A DNA stretch of 64,000 bases from Welwitschia mirabilis (lineage: Eukaryota; Gnetophyta; Gnetopsida; Welwitschiales), in assembly GCA_051453625.1 (NCBI GenBank), contig JBOZIK010000001.1, forward strand, positions 21,703,704 through 21,767,703. Reading direction: 5' to 3'. A program made the position numbers and the translations under genes. Position 1 is the stretch's first letter, and each line of letters opens with the position of its first letter. Shown piece after piece: positions 34,726-45,059 of the stretch. The notes below the pieces were generated by a model. That model was given only the letters and a program-made list of their open reading frames with translations. It did not search any database and was not told the origin of the DNA.

Positions 34726-35460
34726 CCTATGTTTTCATTATTTAGAATTCTATTTTCTAAGGTTTAGTTTTCTTATATGAAAAAATAAAAAATCCACATG
34801 TCTAATTCTTATAAAGGAATGAGTAGATTTTTAAGTTAGCATGTTTTAGGAAAATACAGATGTAAGGCATATGCTATGTTTAGAAGATATTTCTAACAAA
34901 ACATATAAGAGGATAAGATTATAGTATTCCTTAATAATTATGATTCCTTTTAAGTCTTATAGAATAATAGTATCTCTAAGGAGCATTAAAGTGAGTTGTA
35001 GAGATCAAAATAAGGCTTTTTAAGGTCATTATTGAGGAGATCTTATGAAAGCTATATTAGATGTGATTTTAGTTTGTAAGCTTGTATTTTTTTTAATCAA
35101 TCATGTAAAGTTATTCTCTCATTGCCTTTAATACTTTGTTTTTAATCTATAATCTTGTATATTTTGTACCATTTATAATAAATGTTTCTTTCATTGCCTC
35201 TAATATCTTGTTTTCTTATGCATTTCTTTTTCTTTTTTATTTCTCACTAGATACACAATTCTAAAAGTTCTCTTAAGGTTTTTTGTTCATTTTCTTTTTA
35301 TAAATAATACTACAAGAGAATGCCTTTATCTACTTATTTAGAACTCTTACATATATCTTCATAGTTAGGACACATCTTCTAAGATCGTGACTTACAGTAA
35401 AAATCAAGTCATAGTACTAGGCATACTAATTCTACCTTTATAAAATAAGTATTTCTAACA
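34726..35460 (+). mobile_element. Probable 3' LTR remainder of element F (ends approximate)
   Basis: Resumes F after the E insertion. Text such as 'ttgtaagcttgta', 'aataaatgtttctttcattgcctctaa' and a closing 'tatttctaaca' before 'ccccacctt' is LTR-like. The segments 35097-35150 and 35160-35215 look like a diverged tandem pair ('ttattctctcattgcctttaatactttgttt' and 'tttctttcattgcctctaatatcttgtttt'). No 5' partner LTR is in the window, so the boundaries are inferred. Confidence 0.45.
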
Positions 35461-37729
35461 CCCCACCTTAACATTAAGTTTGTATAAAACATAACATCAT
35501 AAGTAGTATTAAATACCACTAAAAACATGCAAACTTGAAATAGTACTAAGAAATGTTAAAAATTTAGAACAAACTAGGAACAACTTTTGATAAACTCAAA
35601 ATATCTTGGGATAATTTCAGAAATTAACTTAAAAACTTGAAATTTATTTTTTTCTCCTGCTATTAAAATTTCTACATTTTCTAGTTTAAATTTTGCCATA
35701 AGTACTTGTTTTTAAAGTTTATAATATAGAATATACTTAAATTCTCATAGTAAATTATAGTTGGATGACTTAACTTTTAAAAATTAATACATTTACTTTA
35801 TTTTCTTGAAATCTTTAATTCCTCAAAATTAATGTTTCTTTTATGACTTTATTAATTTATTTTTTTAATATTCATTAACAAGTGTCAACATGATGCCTTT
35901 AGATGATGTTGAAATATTTTTAAGTGTGGAAACAATGTAACTATATCTTGATGGAAGGCTAAATAAGAGAATTAATTTTGTGTCATCTTCATCAATTTTG
36001 GAATTTATTGATGCATGCTATTTTAAATGTAATTTAAAAACGTTAATGTGCTAATCCATAACTCTTGTTTTATTCACTTGTAAACTATATAATTGGTGTT
36101 TTAATTCTTGTTTAGCTTGAATCCATCTTAAATTAAAAAGTGTAGATAGATAAGTCTAAACTTTCTTTGCTATGTTAGATGAATCTAATATAGTAAATTA
36201 GCTAATACATAAATATTTGAAACCCATGACCCTTAATGACCTCATAGAAAAGGATGATCTTATATTATAAATTTTTATGCAAACATTGTAAACAAGCTTA
36301 TGTCAAAATATAGGATCAAGATACAAGAGCCTTTGCTAAAGTTATAGTTTTACATGTGGACAAATCTATCTTCTAAGAATATCATAGAGAAAGGTATAAA
36401 TGATACATGTATCATAATAAAATACAAATCAATAATATAAGACATTCAACTAACTTATAAATGTCTAAGAAAATAAATTAAATTACTGTAATAATAATCT
36501 TATAAGGTATCATAAAGAATACATACATAACCTCATTATGTATATCATATATCTAACTGCACATGTGAAGAAAATCTCATAGTGGTAAAAGGAACTTTTT
36601 TGAGATAAATAAACAAGAATAATATTATTAAAGCTTGAATATTAAAGATTAAAAATATCATGTAGTATCAATAAAATTAGTCTTATAGTAAAGTCATGCA
36701 ACTATAACCAATATGGCTAGAACTGACAAAACTTAAACATGATGCAATAATACATGATTAAAATAAAATAGTAAGAGGATTCTAAATTAAATTATCTAAC
36801 ACAAAAAAATTATAAAATTAAATTAATATCACTAAAATATTAAACAAGAGTTCTATATAAGTACGAATTAATGGGGAAAGTTAAAAACGTAATTCACACT
36901 TATATATCTTAATCAAATATATAATAAAACACACACACACACATGCATATTTATATAATTATAAAGAATATTATTAATGAAAATAAATATCTATTTATAA
37001 AACCATTACTAAATAAACAAAAATGCTCATATGAAAAATCGTGACTTTACAATAAGGGTACAAGATCTTATCCTCAGATATAAAAGGAATAAGGTGATAT
37101 TTTGGAGTTGACATGATAAGAATATAAAATAAACATAAAGGATAATCCAAAGGTAAAAAATGTATATTCAATAAACTATATTATTAATACAACCCTTCAT
37201 ATAAGTAATGGAAAATATATAAGGTATTATATTAATCAAAGAATCCTTTCAAGGTATAACTTAATACAATGTTCTAAGATTAGAACTGTACTTTATGTTA
37301 TGTGAAGGAAATACTATTAAAAGTTTAATAGGATTACTAAGCAATAAAGAAAAATGATCATGATACAAGAACTCCTTACAAAGCATAGATCATCTTCAGT
37401 TTAACTTAATAATTTTATAGAGTCATATAAAATCTAATAAAGGATACCTATGATGTCTTAAAGACTGATAAGAATAATAATACTTACACTATGAGAGAGA
37501 ATAACATATGTAACCTTGTAGCCCTGTAAGGCACTAAAACCATAATCAACATCTCTAAGGCACATCTTTTGTGAGGGCTTATCAAAGTATATTTTGCATA
37601 AGGCATAGTGAATAATAGTATCAGATATGGTAGTGTGCCAAACATGAACTTGATCAAAGTCATAGTTGTTATTAGAAAAGCCTATAAATTAACCATGATA
37701 ACCTTAGTTACCATCTAAGTGTTGGAACC
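35461..37729. other. AT-rich spacer
   Basis: No gene, RNA or element recognised. It contains a short (AC)n microsatellite at 36929-36942. Confidence 0.5.
36929..36942. repeat. (AC)7 microsatellite
   Basis: Seven uninterrupted AC units, followed by ATGCAT. Confidence 0.95.
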
Positions 37730-38215
37730 TTTATCATTACACCAAAAGCCATGACTTAGGTGGAAACTAGAACCCATCATATTTACCCACTTGTTGGGCT
37801 AGGCATGGGAACCACATACCCAGTAAACTCTTCCTTGATCCACATGCCAAGTGGTCATATGAACTAGAAAGCCACCGAGAAGACTCAAACCCAAGACTAG
37901 CTAATAACCATGGCTCTAATACCAATTGTTAGGAAATGAATCAAATGTAAACGAAAAAATCAAAGAACACAAAACACACAAGATTTATGAGGTTCGGCAA
38001 ATTATCGTTAGGCCCTTTACTATAACACCAAAAGCCNNNNNNNNNNNNNNNNNNNNNNNNNNNNNNNNNNNNNNNNNNNNNNNNNNNNNNNNNNNNNNNN
38101 NNNNNNNNNNNNNNNNNNNNNNNNNNCACATGCCAAGTGCTCACATGAATTGGAAAGTCACCAGAGAGACTCAAACCCAAGACTATTCAACAACCATGGC
38201 TCTAATACCAATGTA
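37730..38215 (-). repeat. 286-bp tandem repeat holding antisense copia primer-binding sites
   Basis: 'accaaaagcc' at 37741 and 38027, 'cacatgccaagtg' at 37841 and 38127, and 'ccatggctctaataccaa' at about 37909 and 38195 are all offset by 286 bases. Read on the minus strand the last word is TTGGTATTAGAGCCATGG, close to the methionine-tRNA primer-binding site TGGTATCAGAGC. In the first copy it is preceded by TCCTAACAA, as expected of an LTR end. The LTR side (about 37928-38030) reads 'tgttaggaaatgaatcaaatg' and includes 'acacacaagatttatgaggttcgg'. So this is the 5' end of an antisense Ty1/copia-type element, duplicated. Confidence 0.7.
38037..38126. other. Assembly gap (90 N)
   Basis: Exactly as long as the matching interval 37751-37840 in the first repeat copy. 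Confidence 0.95.
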
Positions 38216-38377
38216 AAGGGCATGAACTTTAGTGTGATGGTAATGGATCCAACACTAAGCATATAGTATATATGATAGAGCAAGTTATAACCAAGATGTA
38301 TATAAGTACTAAAAATACTATATTACCTCATAGGAATCCATTTTTCATGAGTCTTATCAGATCCAAAACTCCCAAAA

Positions 38378-38432
38378 AGAGGAGAGGGGGTGGCAGGGAG
38401 AGGAAGGGAAGGGAAAAACGAAAAAAAACACA
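38378..38432 (+). repeat. Purine-rich tract
   Basis: About 55 bases, nearly all A or G ('aagaggagagggggtggcag' and onward). It could be a polypurine tract of a lost element, but no LTR start follows. Confidence 0.5.
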
Positions 38433-38798
38433 CTACAGAGTTTAATGTAAACATATATATCATAAGAAAGATAAATATATCTTCTCCATAATCGCACTGA
38501 TGTCAATTAAAAATATATGAGTTTAATTTTTAAAATTAAAAGATTCATTTATGAATCATAGCCCTACTTTACACCCTTGATATTAGTTAATCTAAGATTT
38601 TCAATTGCAAATGAATGCTAGATGTATAAATATGAACATTAGGAAGAATTTCAAGATTAAGAGTAATGCAACTCAAATGCTAGATATAAACTATTTCAAC
38701 AAGAGTCATTTCAAACACTTACCAGAAATAGTAGGAAAAAAGATATCAATAAAATACTTTCTAATATAATTTTAAAATTTTTGGAAATTATAAAGAAT

Positions 38799-39140
38799 AA
38801 TATTATATTGTTTCTGCCTGCAGATATATGCTCTTGATTTGATGCAAGTCCATGTGCTTCAGGAAGCATAGCATAGGTAATGGAATGAGGATGTAGCACC
38901 CAGCCAGTTTGTTCATTCTACCCTAGCAGGTCAATTTTTGTTTTTTTATTTTGTTTAGCTATGCCGAGATTTCTAGTTTTCTTTAGGCTGGAACAAATCC
39001 AGCCCCCAGCATTGTAAGAGGGAAGTTTTTTGCCTTCTATGCTTTTGTTTCTCATGGTGGTTGGATGGGTTTGTACTTTAAATGCTCCAGTCACTGAAAT
39101 TATTCACAACTTTCATTCAAAAAAATATTATATTATTTCT
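38799..39140 (+). mobile_element. 308-bp retroposon with 17-bp target duplication (5'-truncated LINE-like)
   Basis: The inserted segment 38816-39123 ends in an A run (39119-39125). It is flanked by AATATTATATTGTTTCT (38799-38815) and AATATTATATTATTTCT (39124-39140), 16 of 17 identical. Long duplications plus an A tail mark target-primed reverse transcription. Near the 3' end is a perfect hairpin, GGCTGG-AACAAAT-CCAGCC (38986-39004), of the kind found in some LINE and SINE tails. No RNA polymerase III box is obvious, so a truncated LINE or a processed transcript fits better than a tRNA-type SINE. The insert has distinctly higher GC than its surroundings. Confidence 0.7.
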
Positions 39141-39881
39141 ATTTTGTAATTCTCTATAAAGTTAGAGTCGTATTTTTCTATATGTGTAGTTTAAATGTGT
39201 TGTACTTTTTCTAAAAAGATTGGAAAACCTTTATATAAATTACCTGATCAATTATTGAGAGGCTAAGATTAAAATTTCTTGTTATCATTTCCTTCTTTTT
39301 GTAATACATTATGATTACTATCTAACAAGTGCTTTATTTAATTTTTGGGGACTTTGAGTTGTCAAAATAAAGAAAGTGTACTTTATGTAAAATTAAGAAT
39401 AAGGCTTAAATTGCTTAACTATCTTCTTAGTATTTTCATTGTGGGATACTTAAAAAATTTAGCATGCATTTGAATAGTTTCCATTTTGACATTATTAAAA
39501 AGGATATAATTTATTTTATTTTATCTTAAGGTGAAAAGTAAAAATATTATATAATTTTCTTGCATATTTTCTCTTTCGATATTTCAAAATATTAAACCCT
39601 AAGCTATCATAGATAACTTTTTTGTGTTTTAAATTACAAGAAATGAAGCCTTCTCTTTACACCTTGTTTCCTTTTTCTATTTTCACTATCTTATTATCTT
39701 ATTCTTATTTTTTCTTTATATAGTTAGAATATCATATAATGTTAAAGAATATAGTGAAACATTTTATCTTATGCAAATACATTATTGCATGTTTCATTGC
39801 AAAACAGCACATGTCATAATTGTAATTTGATGAAGTCCATAATTCACATTTTCATTTCAAATGAGCAATTGTTTCTATATG
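39141..39881. other. AT-rich spacer
   Basis: Nothing recognised on either strand. Confidence 0.5.
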
Positions 39882-40480
39882 TTATTCCATATATAACTCA
39901 ATACAGTTGGTCTTCAGAAAATGTAATATGACATACCAGGTTTTGTTCTTCACCAAGCATGGTGATGTCAAATTCCTAATCTCTCTAACATACAAATCAT
40001 CCGAAACGGTGACTCTGCCAACTGTAAGTCGAGGGGTTGTTCTGGTTTGCACAGAAAAGAAAACCCACCTTATTAGAAGGGTGTTTAAGCAAACTCTGCT
40101 GACAAGCCAACCCAGAGTCTTTCTTGGATTATCAAGCCTTTGCTGAAAACTTATGCAGCAGAACGCTTTCTTCAACCGTCAAATCCTCTGGCAATCCAAT
40201 TAAAAGTCTTTGCTTGGATTTTCAAGCCTTGCTGAAAACTCATGCAGCAGAATGCTATCTTCACCTGTAAAATCTTCTGGAAGTGAAACCGACCATCTTC
40301 TGTACTTACTGTCAAGTGAAACCAAAGTAGCTAAATGCAGAGAATGGGTTCAGGCTCTGAAGCAGTTTATAGCATGAGAGGTTGCAACGTTTCTGGAACA
40401 ACAGCCGAGTGTCAGCAGCTCCGGAGGATGGCAGCAGCTGATCATATTTCTCTTGAAGTTGAAGCTCTGGCAATAACAGA
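39882..40480. pseudogene. Gene-like relic of unknown identity
   Basis: A patch with GC well above the flanks and codon-like texture on both strands. Minus-strand frames read 'PRLTVGRVTVSDDLYVREIR' near 39960-40030 and twice a unit like 'LPEDFTGEDSILLHEFSARL' (in the repeated 89-base segment at 40117-40281). The plus strand also has an open stretch (39907-40146). Neither reading matches a family I can name. It may be a decayed exon, a 3' untranslated part of a former gene, or a captured gene fragment. It lies about 1 kb downstream of the DUF688 gene on that gene's strand. Confidence 0.3.
40117..40281. repeat. 89-bp tandem duplication within the relic
   Basis: 'gtctttcttggattatcaagcc' at 40117 and 'gtctttgcttggattttcaagcc' at 40206 begin two copies of about 77 bases, roughly 85% identical, including 'gctgaaaact.atgcagcagaa'. 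Confidence 0.9.
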
Positions 40481-40669
40481 AACAGATCGTTCTCAGATTA
40501 TTCATTTCTTTTAATTTTTAATTTTTAGAAGAAACTACTTTATGTTTTTTTAATTTATGGCATAGCACATAATATTTCTTAACCTTAAATAATCTAATTG
40601 GTATACTCTTGGAGTAACTGAAGATAAAAATTGAGATTCTTTGTATTATATTCTTAAGAATCTATAAAA

Positions 40670-40761
40670 TTTGTAAGACTGGAAAAAGCTTCAGTTAAAA
40701 TAATTAGAATAGAGATTTGTAAGACTGGAAAAAGCCACAGTTAAAATAATTAGAATAGAGT
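40670..40761. repeat. 46-bp tandem duplication
   Basis: 'ttgtaagactggaaaaagc' at 40671 and 40717, followed in both by 'cagttaaaataattagaatagag'. Near-identical. Confidence 0.9.
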
Positions 40762-40901
40762 CTCAAAATAATGATCAAGATAGAGTGGAGGCATCGAAAC
40801 AAATCAGCACCCAAAGTTTTAAGTTTAATCCATTTAATATATTTGCATAAATTTTAACTTATAACTAAAGTTTAATAGTTTAATGTAAAAATTAAATTTA
40901 C

Positions 40902-40905
<4 letters not shown>

Positions 40906-40937
<32 letters not shown>
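40906..40937. repeat. (TA)16 microsatellite
   Basis: About 16 TA units, bounded by 'caaat' and 'actttta'. Confidence 0.95.
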
Positions 40938-40938
<1 letters not shown>

Positions 40939-40939
40939 C

Positions 40940-41477
40940 TTTTACTTAATTTTATTGACGAAGGTAAATATTGAACTTTAGACTTGGATTCCCTACACAA
41001 ATGCATAATTTGTAAAATAACTTATGATTTTAGTGAAAATAAAACTTGAATTTACTACTGCTATGGATACTACATTCTTTGGCTCTCGTATTATATTATA
41101 TAAAGATTAGTTAGATTTTATATCATAAATACCTAAAAATATGTAAATCAAATTTTTATAAATTTAATATTTAATATATATATTTTAATTTTTTTAAAAG
41201 TGTTTTTCTCTTTATTTAGAATCAAATTCACAACCACAAAATCAAATTAGGGAGTACTGCTCTACCATTAACAGAAAACTCAATCCTATGCTTCTAGTTT
41301 TATATCTAACATAATACGATAATAAAACAAATAAAAAAGAAAACCAAATCACTCATAATATTTCTATGAATTTAGGAAAAGTAATTAATTCTTGTTATCA
41401 CCGGTTTCTTAATATTTTTACTTCGTTAGTGCCTATTTGTCACTTATTTCTCATTTGACGACAGACAAAGCAGAATT
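40940..41477. other. 3' flank of the DUF688 gene
   Basis: AT-rich. It holds a minus-strand AATAAA (plus TTTATT at 41211-41216), about 265 bases after the stop codon, which could serve as polyadenylation signal. Otherwise nothing is seen. Confidence 0.35.
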
Positions 41478-43121
41478 TCAGATCATTGCAGAGAGACAGC
41501 GAGACAGGTATAGTACCATGCAGAGAGGATGCTTTTTCATTCGGAAGATGGTTCTTCTGGTCTGCTTCCTGTGAGTGCCAACAAGCCTGTCTCTGTCGGC
41601 TTCATCGAGGGGCGTGATCATCGCTGCGTCAACAGACGATCCCTGACTTGAATACTGTTGTGTTGAATACTGTTTACTCATCAAATCCTCCTGCTTTTCA
41701 GACCCACTTGAGCATTCTTGGATTTCTGATTTCTGTTCACCAGATTTCCCAGATGTTTCTTCACAAGAAGAAGTCGAAGAAGAAGATGAAGAAGACGAGG
41801 ATGAGGAAGAAGAAGAAGAGGCCGCTTCCAAAGCAGAATTATTGATCTGGCCAGAAGCTCTGGGCTCAATCTCAGTGGGCGATGGAAAATGAGTTGCAGA
41901 AGGTCTGGGCTCTGCAACAAACACAAAAGTGGATCCCATGGGCGAAGAACAGTAATCATAAGCAGTAATATCACTGTTGGTCTTCACCTGATGATCCCTC
42001 TCAACATCGGCAATACTGAGCTCAAGACAAGGGCTGTCAATGTTGCTGGCAGGCCTTATTAACCCATCGTCATGGGCTGTGAGAAGATTTCTGGATTGCC
42101 AGGGAAGGGAATGCAGAGACCCAGAAACCTCCCAGGAAGAAGCCAGCATTGTGGAAGATGGTCTGGCGCTCCCTCTCTCTAGTTCCTTCGAGCTTTTGCA
42201 ATGGCTTTTTCTGCTTTCCAGTTCCAATACACAGTTGCTGCTTCTGCAATGGCTTTTCCTGCTGTCCAGTTCCAGTTCCAGTACAGAATTGCTGCTTCTG
42301 CAATGGCTCTTTCTGCTGTTCAGTTCCGATACAGAATTGCTGTTTCTGCAATAGCTTTTTCTGCTATCCAGATCCAATACCGAATTGCTGCTTCTGCGAT
42401 CCTCCAGAGGCACTGCCCGGGACATTTCCATGACTGTCAGAAGGCAATTGGCAAGCAATGCCGGTGCAGATTCATGGTCCCTGCGCCTGCTGGGCGATGG
42501 TCTCCAAACTGAAAACTTTGATGCAAAAGAGGACTCTGAAAGAGCCTCACTTCTGCTATATGGCATGTCTTTGAAGGGTACAGAGGTCAGATCCAGTTCA
42601 AACATTTCATCCTCTGGTTCCGAGCAGTCTTCTGCTTCCTTGGCCTTGGGAGACTGTTTCTGGGGTTCCTGCACTGCTTCAGAGACCTTCACCGGGGCTT
42701 TCGTGGGAGGCTCAGGAGGATTCTTGAGCTGGAAAACGTTGAAGAGCTTGGATTGAAGTGTTTTCGACGAATTTGCAGGCTGAAGGACCTTAACAGGTTT
42801 TGGCGAGACTGGTTTTTCTTTGGGTGTTGGCAGAGTGAATGACAGAAGGGGGTCTCGTTTGGCCTGGATTTCCAGAGGCTTTTCTTTCTTAGGAAGGCTA
42901 ATTGGGCTTTCGGGAATGATTATTGGGGTTTCAGAGGGGAATGACTTCTTCGGCTTCCCTGGGCTTTCTTCCCATAGAAATGGAACAGATGCAGGTGGGG
43001 CAAATGAAATAGAGGCCAAGGAATGGCTTTCTTCAGTTATCAGAAGCTCTTTCTCATTGCCCTCTTCCAGTTCTTCGCTTGCAAATGTGTACAGCTCTGC
43101 AATCACTTCATGAAGCAACAT
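41478..43121 (-). CDS. DUF688-type plant protein of unknown function
   Basis: Intact 547-residue frame. The frame is open up to a TAG at 43220-43218, but the first ATG is at 43121; the codon after the stop is only TTG. Residues 42-58 carry 'PPASVPFLWEESPGKPK', the signature I associate with plant DUF688 proteins, whose role is unknown. After it come a Pro/Lys-rich linker, an acidic segment (about 165-180, 'SEPEDEMFELDLTSVPF'), a 'SEALSESSFASKFSVWRPSPS' stretch (about 191-211), and 'LLANCLLTVMEMSRAVPLED'. Four to five tandem repeats of about 16-18 residues follow ('NSVLELDSRKSHCRSS'-like, about 243-311). Then come 'CLELSIADVERD', a run of about 15 Ser (about 435-449), a Gln/Ser-rich part and a basic Leu/Cys-rich C-terminus ('FRMKKHPLCMVLYLSRCLSA'). 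No signal peptide or membrane span. Length agrees with family members as remembered. The absence of introns and much higher GC than the flanks support a real gene. Confidence 0.85.
   Translation of the reverse strand: MLLHEVIAELYTFASEELEEGNEKELLITEESHSLASISFAPPASVPFLWEESPGKPKKSFPSETPIIIPESPISLPKKEKPLEIQAKRDPLLSFTLPTPKEKPVSPKPVKVLQPANSSKTLQSKLFNVFQLKNPPEPPTKAPVKVSEAVQEPQKQSPKAKEAEDCSEPEDEMFELDLTSVPFKDMPYSRSEALSESSFASKFSVWRPSPSRRRDHESAPALLANCLLTVMEMSRAVPLEDRRSSNSVLDLDSRKSYCRNSNSVSELNSRKSHCRSSNSVLELELDSRKSHCRSSNCVLELESRKSHCKSSKELERGSARPSSTMLASSWEVSGSLHSLPWQSRNLLTAHDDGLIRPASNIDSPCLELSIADVERDHQVKTNSDITAYDYCSSPMGSTFVFVAEPRPSATHFPSPTEIEPRASGQINNSALEAASSSSSSSSSSSSSSSTSSCEETSGKSGEQKSEIQECSSGSEKQEDLMSKQYSTQQYSSQGSSVDAAMITPLDEADRDRLVGTHRKQTRRTIFRMKKHPLCMVLYLSRCLSAMI
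42189..42395 (-). repeat. Coding tandem repeat in the DUF688 gene (48-54-bp units)
   Basis: Four full units and a partial one, each encoding a variant of 'SNSVLELDSRKSHCRS'. Units differ by whole codons (extra Glu-Leu in one), so the frame is kept. Confidence 0.9.
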
Positions 43122-43491
43122 TTTTTCACAGCTGCTGCAAAACCTGATATGCAATTGCGGACTTTTTAAGGCTCCAGATGCTACCCTCGGCCACAGATTT
43201 TCCTTTCCAGGGCTCAACTACCCAAGTGCCTGCTTGCCCTCAATTAGCAAAAGTACCCGTGAGCAAAAGAACCAAATACCCAAAAAAATCATGTAGGCCT
43301 CTGAAGCAAACTAATCAGAGGATTGGGCTAACAAAGCTAAGGGCTAGGAAAACTTTCTGCAACCAATTTAGTAACATTTCCAGTTCGTGCTGCCGCAAAT
43401 ACCTGGCCGGCCATGATGAGAAGCATCACCAAACAAATTCAGACATGAGGATCGTTCATTTTGGTGTTGACCGTTACCTTCAACCTCTGCA

Positions 43492-43500
43492 TTTTATAAA
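43492..43500 (-). promoter_or_regulatory. Candidate TATA box of the DUF688 gene
   Basis: Minus strand TTTATAAAA, about 371 bases upstream of the ATG. A CCAAT word (plus 'attgg') lies between it and the gene near 43322. A 5' leader of about 330 bases would follow. No transcript evidence. Confidence 0.35.
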
Positions 43501-44474
43501 TGGTTTAACGGCCGTCTTTGGTGGTTAGTTGCGAGTTCATGCTGAAGCACTTACAGCCGGACTTCTCTACATCTCTGCAACTATTTTCTGGAGTTATTTG
43601 ACCACGGCCGCTTCCTGCGCTTCCACAATATTATAATTCGGAGACTGCAATATATAATTTGATCTTGAAAAGTGAGAAAGGCGAGGTTGGTAAGTGAAAA
43701 CGGAGTACTGGGCAGACATCTTTTTTTCTGTAAATTCCGAGGGAGATTGGAGAGAGGTTAAAAGAGCAACATGTGGCAGACAAAGGCATTCCATATTTCA
43801 CAGATTTCGAAGGCTTTTTTTTGGGTACCCGTTAGGGTTACGTTGCTGCTTCTTTCCTTATGTTTGTCCGTATCATCATTGTAGGGCTCTGTTCTGTGTG
43901 TCGTGCCAAGTCTGAAGGATCCGCGCACTCTCAACTTATTGGTTTACTTTTCGCAGAATGATTTTGAAATAATGGAAATTAAAAGTAGAACCACATGAAA
44001 GTTGCAATCATGTTAGGGTTTGAAGGAGACTCCTGTTGGCTTCATTTTCAGAGCTTCCTTTTAAGGTCGTGGGCATGGTTTCAAGCCTCTCAGCCAAAAC
44101 TAAGATGCATTCTAATACATTTCCTAAAATGCATTGTAAATTGTATAGTAATAGGACATGGATTTGTGCTACACCTTTAAGTTACTTGACTTAAGTCTAA
44201 TTTTTAAATGTTAGCATGTTGTCTAACCTAAGTTATGATGACTATTGTAAAGTTATAATATATTTTGCTAATGTATTTTAAATCTATAGTTTTTGATGAA
44301 TGTCAAACTTAATGAAGAATTGACTATAAAAGCCTAAAAAGGCTTATAGAAGATAACATAGACAGAATTAGTATTCAAAATAACAAAAAAACCATTAATA
44401 ATAGTTACTTACATTGAAGTGCAGATAAGGTGGTAAATGTCTATAGAAAATTGAAGGCCATCTATATCAAAAAA
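43501..44474. other. Upstream region of the DUF688 gene and spacer
   Basis: Moderate GC to about 44110, then AT-rich. Short open frames at 43694-43915 and 43995-44180 (plus) start without convincing context and match nothing known. Regulatory DNA is likely but no specific site can be argued. Confidence 0.35.
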
Positions 44475-44860
44475 TTATAGGGGGCAATTAACCTCAAAAA
44501 GGAACTTTTCTACTTGCCATCTTATTTGAAAAACAACATGATTTGAAATAGAAGCCTTCTCAACATAAAGTAAATCTTTATGAATGCCTTCATTATGAAA
44601 AACTAAATCAAATGATGTTTTTCCATATGTTACAAACAATAAGACAAATGCATTTCCATCGAAAAGGTAGAGCAAGAGGTAGATTAGGTGCATCACCAAC
44701 GAAAATATCTTTCTCTCATAGTTTATAACCTCCAAAACTTTAGACACCCACAACCAAATAGAAACTGCATATCTGCATTCATAAAAAGTATAGAAAAAAC
44801 TTTCATCTAAACCAAAAGAAGTGCTAATTACTTAAGCAAATCCAAGGTGAAACAAACAAT
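44475..44860 (-). pseudogene. LINE C-terminal (zf-RVT-like) relic
   Basis: Minus-strand reading around 44860-44740 gives 'ECRYAVSIWLWVSKVLEV', and 44650-44560 gives 'FVTYGKTSFDLVFHNEGI'. In plant L1-type LINEs the domain after the reverse transcriptase has '..CPFA..IW.W' followed some 60 residues on by 'WxIWKARNDLVFNN'. Both landmarks are present in order and spacing. The 92-residue open frame at 44753-44475 is part of it. Zinc ligands are largely lost. A weak continuation may reach 45100. Confidence 0.5.
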
Positions 44861-45059
44861 GTTGGAAAAAAACCCATGATGTAAGAGATAACAAGGAAAA
44901 TGCTTCACTTTAGAATGAGTTGGAAATTTTCGAAGTGAATAGAAATGAGATTTTTAAATATGTTCTTACCCACATTCTATCGATGATTGCACCAACGAAC
45001 AAGAATGCAGGTAGAGTAAGAAGGTTGCAGAATTTTTTCGTTCAATAAATAAGATCCAT

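Larger units (their letters stand above)
17060..35460 (+). mobile_element. Composite nested retrotransposon stack (host element F containing G and E)
   Basis: Fragments of one gypsy element, F, lie at 17060-17272 (end of RNase H) and 24440-25789 (integrase and C-terminus). Removing G (17273-24434) and one copy of its GAATA duplication brings RNase H-integrase linker sequence back into the expected order. Element E (25795-34720) then lies just past the end of F's coding region, flanked by AGCAT. Sequence typical of an LTR resumes at 34726. The order of insertion is F first, then G and E. Confidence 0.75.

Noticed and set aside
41648-43528. Several open frames on the plus strand and a second frame on the minus strand across the DUF688 gene
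   Set aside because: They are shadows of the repeat- and Ser-rich coding sequence in other frames; their Leu/Ser/Cys/Phe-rich content mirrors the repeats.
43694-44180. Possible divergent small genes upstream of the DUF688 gene
   Set aside because: The first open frame begins with GTG and not ATG, neither has a recognisable domain, and the region more likely holds the promoter.
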